Assembly (NCBI GenBank): GCA_030916665.1
Contig: JAUPWC010000386.1
Coordinates: 1 to 13,515, forward strand
Direction: 5' to 3'
DNA: 13,515 bases
From: Verrucomicrobiota bacterium
GTDB lineage: Bacteria; Verrucomicrobiota; Verrucomicrobiia; Opitutales; Opitutaceae
In this document: positions 8,901-13,515 of the stretch, one piece after another
Position numbering within the stretch: position 1 is the first letter of the stretch
How the letters are laid out: each line of letters opens with the position of its first letter
Translations under genes and position numbers: made by a program
Notes under the pieces: model-generated
Databases searched by the model: none
Told to the model about the DNA's origin: nothing
The model's input: the letters and a program-made list of their open reading frames with translations, nothing else

Positions 8901-10382
8901 TTAATTCCGGCGGGTCCAGTAAACGATGAGGCCGATGATGGCGACGAGGCCGGGCAGTCCGAGCAGGAGACCGAAACGGAGGCGCATGAGTTCCTCGGCG
9001 CTCAGGGCGAGCTGGAAACGCTGGATGGGACGGACGGGGATGTTGAGGCGGTTGTCGCGGTCGATCATCCATTCGGTCGTCGCCAGGAAAAGGTTGAGAT
9101 TGCCGACGGTGATGATGCGGTCGTTGGTCACGAGATCGGCGGTGCCGAGCACGGCCAGACGGCCGCCGCGGACGCTGAGGGGAAGGTTATCGGGTTTGTC
9201 GCGCTCCGAGATGACCATCACGCCCAGTTCACCTTTCAGATCCTGGCCGGGAGTGTAGGAAGGGAGGACGTTGCGGAGCAGATAGCTGCTTTCACCCCAA
9301 GCCTCCTTGCTGGTCGCGATGAGCTTCTTGACGCGCAGACCCTCGTCGTCCGAGCGGCCGGGGTCGTCGCTGACCACCCGGGCCATGCCGACGATCAGCG
9401 ACAGGCCGCTGCCGTTGACAAAATTGTTCGTGATGCCGCTGTCCGCATCGGGCAGGAAGCGCCACAGGCGCAGGGAATTGGTCTCGGTCAGGCTCCGTGG
9501 ATCGAGGTCGTAGATGACGTTGTCGTAGATGATGACACCCCAGTCGAGGGCGAGGTTCTCGAAACCGTGGGCGACGCCGGGATCGAGCATCAGTATCAGG
9601 CGTCCGGCGCGGGTGGTGAGGTAGTCGCGCAGCAACAGTTCCTCGAAGGGGCGGATGGCTTTCTGCGGCGAGGCCACGACCACGAGGGCGGCGTCGTCGG
9701 GGATCTGCCGCGAGACGGTCAGGTCGAGGCTGGCCACCTCGTAGTTGCGGCGGCGGAGCTCGTCGCGGAGCTGGGAGAGACCCCGGCGGCGATCCACGTC
9801 CTCGGGCCGCATTTCGTCGTGGCCGGCGAGAAAATAGATTTTTTGCTTTTCGGCCCGGGTCACGTCGAGGATCGCGGCGGTGAGCGCCGACTCGCCATGG
9901 AAGCCTTCGCGCTGCAGGTCGCGGGTCGTGTAGAAATCCCCCAGCGTGAGGATCCGGCGGTGACGGTCGGTCACGAGCACGACCTGGTTGGGCAGGTCGA
10001 GGCCTAGTTGCTCGGCATCGCGACGGTCCTGGTAGATGTCCAGGTGGCGCACGCTGATGCGGCCTTTTGCTTTGGTGCCGGCGTGGTAGGTGTATTCGCG
10101 CAGGAGCGCGGAGATGTCGCGGCGGGCCTGCTCGAGCTCCTCGTCCGCGCCGTCGGCGGGGATGGTCACGTAGATCTGCACATCGCGCTCGAGTTCGGCG
10201 AGGTAGGCGCGGGTTTCGGCGGAGAGGGAGTGGCGGCGGCTTTCGGTCAGGTCGAAGCGCCAGGTGTGGTTCAGTGCGACGTAGTTGAGCCCGACGAAGA
10301 GCGCCAGGAACAGCACGGCCTGGAGGATCAGGTTGACGAACCGGATCAGCCGGGCGGCGCGGAAGCTGTCGTAGTTGGCCAT
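8901..10382 (-). CDS. GldG-like ABC transporter auxiliary protein (493 aa)
   Basis: Matches the GldG / ABC_transp_aux family in layout. There is an N-terminal membrane segment (about residues 17-38) followed by NHTWRFDLTESRRHSLSAET, typical of this family's N-terminus (compare the D-T-x-x-x-x-x-L-S pattern). The large periplasmic region includes EKQKIYFLAGHDEMRPED (about 176-193), the DDAALVVVASPQKAI stretch and LILMLDPGVAHGFENLALDWG. A second membrane segment near the C-terminus (about 466-488) is followed by a basic end, WTRRN. In Flavobacterium, GldG works with GldA and GldF in an ABC transporter needed for gliding; distant homologues are widespread in non-gliding bacteria. Here it follows the permease gene by 98 nt. 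I infer a periplasmic subunit of the adjacent ABC transporter with unknown substrate. Gliding function should not be assumed. The start is fixed by the membrane anchor; no Shine-Dalgarno is visible. Confidence 0.88.
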   Translation of the reverse strand: MANYDSFRAARLIRFVNLILQAVLFLALFVGLNYVALNHTWRFDLTESRRHSLSAETRAYLAELERDVQIYVTIPADGADEELEQARRDISALLREYTYHAGTKAKGRISVRHLDIYQDRRDAEQLGLDLPNQVVLVTDRHRRILTLGDFYTTRDLQREGFHGESALTAAILDVTRAEKQKIYFLAGHDEMRPEDVDRRRGLSQLRDELRRRNYEVASLDLTVSRQIPDDAALVVVASPQKAIRPFEELLLRDYLTTRAGRLILMLDPGVAHGFENLALDWGVIIYDNVIYDLDPRSLTETNSLRLWRFLPDADSGITNNFVNGSGLSLIVGMARVVSDDPGRSDDEGLRVKKLIATSKEAWGESSYLLRNVLPSYTPGQDLKGELGVMVISERDKPDNLPLSVRGGRLAVLGTADLVTNDRIITVGNLNLFLATTEWMIDRDNRLNIPVRPIQRFQLALSAEELMRLRFGLLLGLPGLVAIIGLIVYWTRRN

Positions 10383-10397
10383 GGTTTTATCGACTGG

Positions 10398-10427
10398 ATC
10401 CTTCTCCCGCGAAGGCGGGATCAGGAT
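10398..10427. repeat. REP-like imperfect hairpin in the permease-GldG spacer
   Basis: ATCCT - TC - TCCCGC - GAAG - GCGGGA - TC - AGGAT. The outer 5-bp and inner 6-bp arms are exact inverted repeats separated by a symmetric 2-nt internal mismatch, with a 4-nt loop. It begins 16 nt upstream of the GldG-like start codon. In the transcript it would place a stem close to the ribosome-binding region, and its compact form resembles dispersed REP-type hairpins. There is no following T-run in the direction of transcription. Confidence 0.65.
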
Positions 10428-10483
10428 GACCGCTGCGTTTGGTGGCCAGGTTTGAATTCATGGGTGGCAGGGCGCAGCGGTCA
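10427..10483. repeat. 11-bp perfect inverted repeat overlapping the permease stop codon
   Basis: TGACCGCTGCG (10427-10437) is an exact reverse complement of CGCAGCGGTCA (10473-10483), with 35 nt between. The distal arm ends exactly on the permease stop codon (TGA read from 10483-10481), and the other arm touches the last base of the REP-like hairpin. In RNA it would form a stem spanning most of the intercistronic gap. It may be an mRNA processing or stability element or the edge of a small repeat element. Confidence 0.6.
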
Positions 10484-11242
10484 GCTGTTCAGGATCTTCG
10501 CCTCGACGCCGAGGATGCTGAAGATCAGGGCCAGGATGCAGCCGGTCAGGTAAAAGAACACCTGGCGGGTGTCCACGATGCCATGGGTGAAGTCGTCCAC
10601 ATGTCCCGGGATGCGCAGGCCTTCGAGGGCGGTGCGGACGGGCGAGAGGATTTCCTGCCGCAACGTGCCGAGCTCGCTGATGTAGCTGAGCCCGCCGATG
10701 AGCCCGAGCAGGAAGGTGAAGCTGAGGATGCCGGCGACCGCCTGGCTGCGCGTGAGGGCGCTGGCGAGGATGCCGACGGCGACAAAAAGCAGGCCGCTCA
10801 CCGCGATGAAAAGGTAGCCGCCGATCAGCGGCCCCGAGTCGAGGTAGCGAACGTCGCGGGCATAGACCTGGAGGATGTAGTGGAAGCCAAGCGTGGCCCC
10901 CCAGAGCACGACGTAGAAGAGGTAGGCGGCGGAGAACTTGCCGAACACGACCTCGGCGGTGCTCACGGGAGTGGTGAGCAGGGTCTCAAGGGTTCCCATG
11001 CGCCGCTCCTCGGCGAAGGATTTCATCGTGAGCAGCGGCACCATGAACAGGACAGGAATCCAGAAGACTTGGAAAAAGCGGACGGCGGGCGCGGTTTCCT
11101 GCGGAGCACGGCTGTAGTCATCAAGGATGCCGGTGAAGACGAAGCCCATGACCAGCAGGAAGAGCACCGAGGCGATGTAGGTGCCGGGATTGTAGAGGAG
11201 CGTGCGGACCTCGTGGGCGAGGATGGTGAAATAGTGGCGCAT
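10481..11242 (-). CDS. ABC-2 type transporter permease, GldF-like (253 aa)
   Basis: Six hydrophobic segments are visible (about residues 18-40, 55-75, 100-122, 136-158, 166-188, 228-248), the usual count and length for an ABC-2 permease. Between segments 2 and 3 lies FAEERRMGTLETLLTTPVST (75-94) followed by AEVVFGK. This is the conserved cytoplasmic stretch of ABC-2 permeases, which couples to the ATPase. The N-terminus (MRHYFTILAHEVRTLLYNP) has the short amphipathic lead-in common in this family. It should form the membrane channel with the ATPase encoded 136 nt upstream and act with the GldG-like protein downstream. The substrate cannot be read from the sequence. The stop codon sits inside an 11-bp inverted repeat. 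The start was chosen because the lead-in helix and full first membrane segment follow it; no Shine-Dalgarno is present. Confidence 0.9.
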   Translation of the reverse strand: MRHYFTILAHEVRTLLYNPGTYIASVLFLLVMGFVFTGILDDYSRAPQETAPAVRFFQVFWIPVLFMVPLLTMKSFAEERRMGTLETLLTTPVSTAEVVFGKFSAAYLFYVVLWGATLGFHYILQVYARDVRYLDSGPLIGGYLFIAVSGLLFVAVGILASALTRSQAVAGILSFTFLLGLIGGLSYISELGTLRQEILSPVRTALEGLRIPGHVDDFTHGIVDTRQVFFYLTGCILALIFSILGVEAKILNS

Positions 11243-11249
11243 GGAAAAA

Positions 11250-11379
11250 GACTACGGACTACAGACCAAGGACCACGGACCGGCGATCCGCCGGGCCAAC
11301 GCGCGAAAGTCGGATCTCAACGATGGGTCTGGGCTCCTAGTATGCATGGTTTCCGGTCGATGGTCCGTGGTCTGTGGTC
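11250..11379. repeat. Inverted pair of heptamer (GACYACN) arrays in the ATPase-permease spacer
   Basis: On the plus strand 11250-11277 reads GACTACG, GACTACA, GACCAAG, GACCACG. On the minus strand 11379-11352 reads GACCACA, GACCACG, GACCATC, GACCGGA. Compared as an inverted repeat, 11257-11283 and 11353-11379 agree at 23 of 27 positions, around 69 nt of unrelated sequence. The right array begins at the last base of the ATPase stop codon. The left array starts 8 nt upstream of the permease start codon. The segment 11250-11268 matches 8808-8826 at 18 of 19 bases, so this is a dispersed element and not a chance palindrome. Confidence 0.75.
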
Positions 11380-12407
11380 TATACTTTTGGCAGCGGGGCG
11401 CGGCTGTCGCCTTGGGTTTCGGGTTTCTTGTCGGGGAGCCGGGCGTCCCAGCTGCGGCGGGTGGCGGCGAGGAACACGTCTTCCAACGAGGGCTGGATGT
11501 GGCCGAGAGAGCGGATGCGGTAGCCGCGTTGGGGCAGGTTGAGCAGGAGTTTTTCGCCGAGGTCGGAGGTGGCCTCGGTCATGAGGGTGGCGGCGAGGAA
11601 GCCGTCGGGGCCGGGCTCGGTCAGATTGGAGACCTTCATGGTCGGGTCGATGGCGAGAAGATCGGCGCCGAGGTTGGAGGTGTCGCCGGCCAGCTCGAGG
11701 CGGTAGGTGGTGTGGCCGAAAATTTCCTGGCGCAGATCGGCGGGGGAGCCCTGCGCGACGATGCGCCCGCCGTTGATGATGAGCACGCGGTCGCAGGTTT
11801 CCTCGATCTCGGGCAGGATGTGGCTGGAGATGATCACGCTCATGCGGCCGCGGAGACTGGCGATGAGGTTGCGGACGATGATGATCTGGTGCGGATCGAG
11901 GCCGATGGTCGGTTCGTCCATGATGATGACGGCGGGCTCGGCGAGGATGGCCTCGGCGATGCCGACGCGCTGCTTGTTGCCCTTGGACAGGCGGCCGAGG
12001 ATGCGGTGGCGGTTGCGCTTGAGGTCGCAGAGTTCGAGCACCTCGTCGATGCGGGAGCGGAGTTTGGCCCGGGGCATCTCCTTGAGACGTCCGCGGAACC
12101 AGAGGTATTCCGAGACCCGCATGTCGTCGGGCAGGGGATTGTTCTCCGGCATGTAGCCGACGTGGCGTTTGGTGGCCTCGGGGTGACTGGCCACGGGCAG
12201 GCCGCAGATGCGCACCGAGCCGGAGGTGGCGGGCAGGAAGCCGGTGAGGATGCGCATGGTCGTGCTCTTGCCCGCGCCGTTGGGGCCGAGCAGGCCGACG
12301 ATCTCCCCACGTTTTACGGTGAAGCTGAGGTGGTTGACGGCGGTCAGCGAACCGTAGGTTTTGACGAGGTTGGAAACCTCGATGGTGATGTCGGGGATGT
12401 CGGCCAT
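11379..12407 (-). CDS. ABC transporter ATP-binding protein, GldA-like (342 aa)
   Basis: Complete ABC ATPase. Walker A is GPNGAGKST (residues 41-49). The Q-loop region is GYMPENNPLPDDM (84-96), with the PENNPL form characteristic of GldA-type ATPases. The signature is LSKGNKQR (140-147), Walker B is VIIMDEPTIGLDP (160-172) and the H-loop is SSHILPE with H196. About 120 residues follow the nucleotide-binding core, as in NatA/GldA-type proteins. It should hydrolyse ATP to drive the ABC-2 permease encoded downstream. I place the start at 12407 (MADIPDITIEVSNLVKTYG), where ABC-family homology begins. An in-frame ATG at 12482 would add 25 poorly structured residues and overlap birA by 20 nt. The 55-nt gap to birA suggests read-through transcription. 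The stop codon abuts a heptamer-repeat array, and the last residues (KKPETQGDSRAPLPKV) look unstructured. Confidence 0.93.
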   Translation of the reverse strand: MADIPDITIEVSNLVKTYGSLTAVNHLSFTVKRGEIVGLLGPNGAGKSTTMRILTGFLPATSGSVRICGLPVASHPEATKRHVGYMPENNPLPDDMRVSEYLWFRGRLKEMPRAKLRSRIDEVLELCDLKRNRHRILGRLSKGNKQRVGIAEAILAEPAVIIMDEPTIGLDPHQIIIVRNLIASLRGRMSVIISSHILPEIEETCDRVLIINGGRIVAQGSPADLRQEIFGHTTYRLELAGDTSNLGADLLAIDPTMKVSNLTEPGPDGFLAATLMTEATSDLGEKLLLNLPQRGYRIRSLGHIQPSLEDVFLAATRRSWDARLPDKKPETQGDSRAPLPKV

Positions 12408-12462
12408 GCCGCGGATGCGAAGGGAGTTAGACGGGGAATCCGTGTGCCCCGCAAGCCCCGTA

Positions 12463-13464
12463 TCAGGCGGCGGGAACGGCATCCCGGCTGAGTGTGACCT
12501 CGCCGGCGCGGAAACGCTCCAAGCGACCGGCGGAAGTCTTCACGATCAGCGAGCCCTCGTCGTCAATCCCGGTGGCGGTGCCGGTGATGGTGCGGTCGCC
12601 CTGGGTCACGCTGACCGGCTGGCCGCGCAGCACGTCGAAGCGCGGCCAGAGCTCGGCGAACTTGTCGCGGTAGTCGCCCTCGAAAAAGCGGTTGCAGGCG
12701 GTGAGCACGCGGCCGATGAGCGCGGCGGCGAAACGGTTGACGTCCAGGGGAGCGCCGGCCGCTTCGCCGAGGGAGATCGCGGATTTCTGGAGCTCCTTGG
12801 GCAGGTCGGCGGAGCGGCCGTTGAGGTTGAGGCCCAGACCGAAGACGAGATCGTGGACCTCGTCGGCGTCGATGCGGGCCTCGGTGAGCATGCCGCCGGC
12901 CTTGCGGCCCTGGATGAACACATCGTTGGGCCACTTCAGGCCCGGGGCGATGGAACAGAAATTGGCGACGAGTTCGCAGACGTTCAGGCCCATCCAGAGG
13001 GTGAAATCCTGAAGCCGGGCCGGTTCGAGCTTCGGGCGGAAAACAAAGGTGGCGTAGAGATTGCCGGCGGGCGGGCTGTGCCAGACGCGGCCGCGGCGGC
13101 CGCGGCCCTGGGTTTGCTCGCGGGCGAGGATGACGAGCGGGGTGCGGCTGCCGGAGGCAAGATGGCGGCTGGCTTCGCTGTTGGTGCTGTCCACGCGGTC
13201 GAGCGTGACGAGGGCGGGGGCCTTGGCGCGGCCGGTCAGATGCGCCTGAATCAGGGCGTGGTGGAGCTGCGGCGGCGATTGCAGGAGCCGGTAACCGCGG
13301 CTGCGCGCGGCCTCGAAGGCGAAGCCCTGCTTCGTGAGCTTCTGCAGCTGCATCCACACGGCGACGCGAGATAGGCCGAGCTGCTTGGCGAGCTTGTTGC
13401 CGGAGACAAAGCCGGTATCGCTGACCAGGAGTTCGCGCAGGATGGTGACTTCGGTATGAGACAT
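12463..13464 (-). CDS. birA: Biotin--[acetyl-CoA-carboxylase] ligase with N-terminal HTH (333 aa)
   Basis: Forms biotinyl-AMP from biotin and ATP and transfers biotin to the lysine of carrier domains such as AccB, in the cytoplasm. The N-terminus (about residues 5-60) is an HTH_11-type domain with LAKQLGLSRVAVWMQLQKL, then GYRLL, as in bifunctional BirA. The catalytic domain has the STN motif (93-95), GRGRRGR (120-126, biotinyl-AMP loop), KWPND (177-181) and GRKAGGMLTE (186-195). A small SH3-like C-terminal domain follows (about 280-330, with GQPVSV, GIDDEGSLIV and GEVTL). Length and order match class II BirA proteins, so DNA binding and repression of biotin genes are possible. No biotin synthesis genes are in the window. 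The start at 13464 gives a normal N-terminus. A palindrome lies just upstream. Confidence 0.96.
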   Translation of the reverse strand: MSHTEVTILRELLVSDTGFVSGNKLAKQLGLSRVAVWMQLQKLTKQGFAFEAARSRGYRLLQSPPQLHHALIQAHLTGRAKAPALVTLDRVDSTNSEASRHLASGSRTPLVILAREQTQGRGRRGRVWHSPPAGNLYATFVFRPKLEPARLQDFTLWMGLNVCELVANFCSIAPGLKWPNDVFIQGRKAGGMLTEARIDADEVHDLVFGLGLNLNGRSADLPKELQKSAISLGEAAGAPLDVNRFAAALIGRVLTACNRFFEGDYRDKFAELWPRFDVLRGQPVSVTQGDRTITGTATGIDDEGSLIVKTSAGRLERFRAGEVTLSRDAVPAA

Positions 13465-13472
13465 GAAAATTT

Positions 13473-13489
13473 GCCGTCGCGGCGACGGC
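13473..13489. repeat. Perfect palindrome upstream of birA
   Basis: GCCGTCGC-G-GCGACGGC: exact 8-bp arms around a single central base, 9 nt upstream of the birA start codon. It would form a tight hairpin or a dimeric protein site in the leader. It does not resemble the known BirA operator half-site (TTGTnAACC type), so I do not call it a biotin operator. Only 51 nt of sequence precede birA in the window, so any promoter is largely outside. Confidence 0.5.
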
Positions 13490-13515
13490 GAGGAAGATTT
13501 ACCAAAGCGATTAAC

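Noticed and set aside
10398..10427. Intrinsic terminator between the permease and GldG-like genes
   Set aside because: The stem is good, but no T-run follows in the direction of transcription and the genes belong to one functional cluster.
8901..12407. A gliding-motility operon
   Set aside because: Only the ABC part resembles gldA/gldF/gldG. No other gliding genes are present, and such homologues are common in non-gliding bacteria.
11241..12491. Plus-strand open frames opposite the ABC ATPase
   Set aside because: No family resemblance; the ATPase on the minus strand has all nucleotide-binding motifs.
13465..13515. A BirA-type biotin operator upstream of birA
   Set aside because: A short TTGGTAAA-like stretch exists on the minus strand, but no matching second half-site is present in the available sequence.

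Overview
The window is a GC-rich bacterial chromosome segment. All seven recognisable genes lie on the minus strand, so transcription runs from high to low coordinates. Base composition, gene density, and a GldA/GldF/GldG-like ABC transporter followed by a DUF4340 protein suggest a Verrucomicrobiota (Opitutaceae-like) bacterium. That taxonomic placement is inference; no rRNA or other phylogenetic marker is present.

Layout in transcription order. birA (13464-12463) encodes a biotin-protein ligase with an N-terminal HTH. A transporter cluster follows: a GldA-like ABC ATPase (12407-11379), an ABC-2 permease (11242-10481), a GldG-like membrane-anchored periplasmic protein (10382-8901) and a DUF4340 protein (8784-6784). 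Only 20 nt further on is a 931-aa AsmA-like protein (6763-3968). After a 179-nt gap comes a very large hybrid sensor histidine kinase (3788 to the window edge), which continues beyond base 1. Its long reading frame is interrupted only by the window boundary.

How the genes may work together: the ATPase and permease form a minimal ABC-2 transporter core. The GldG-like and DUF4340 proteins are its usual periplasmic companions. The adjoining AsmA-like protein belongs to a superfamily that includes proposed lipid-transfer proteins, so the cluster could be an envelope export or lipid-handling module. The substrate is unknown. BirA (biotinylation of carboxylases) and the hybrid kinase (signalling) have no evident mechanistic link to it.

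The three spacers inside the transporter cluster (136, 98 and 116 nt) all carry inverted repeats. Two of them hold oppositely oriented arrays of a degenerate heptamer, GACYACN. The middle one holds two different inverted repeats. None of the seven start codons has a Shine-Dalgarno-like purine tract, and all seven are immediately preceded by C. I found no tRNA, rRNA, CRISPR array, insertion sequence or prophage gene.
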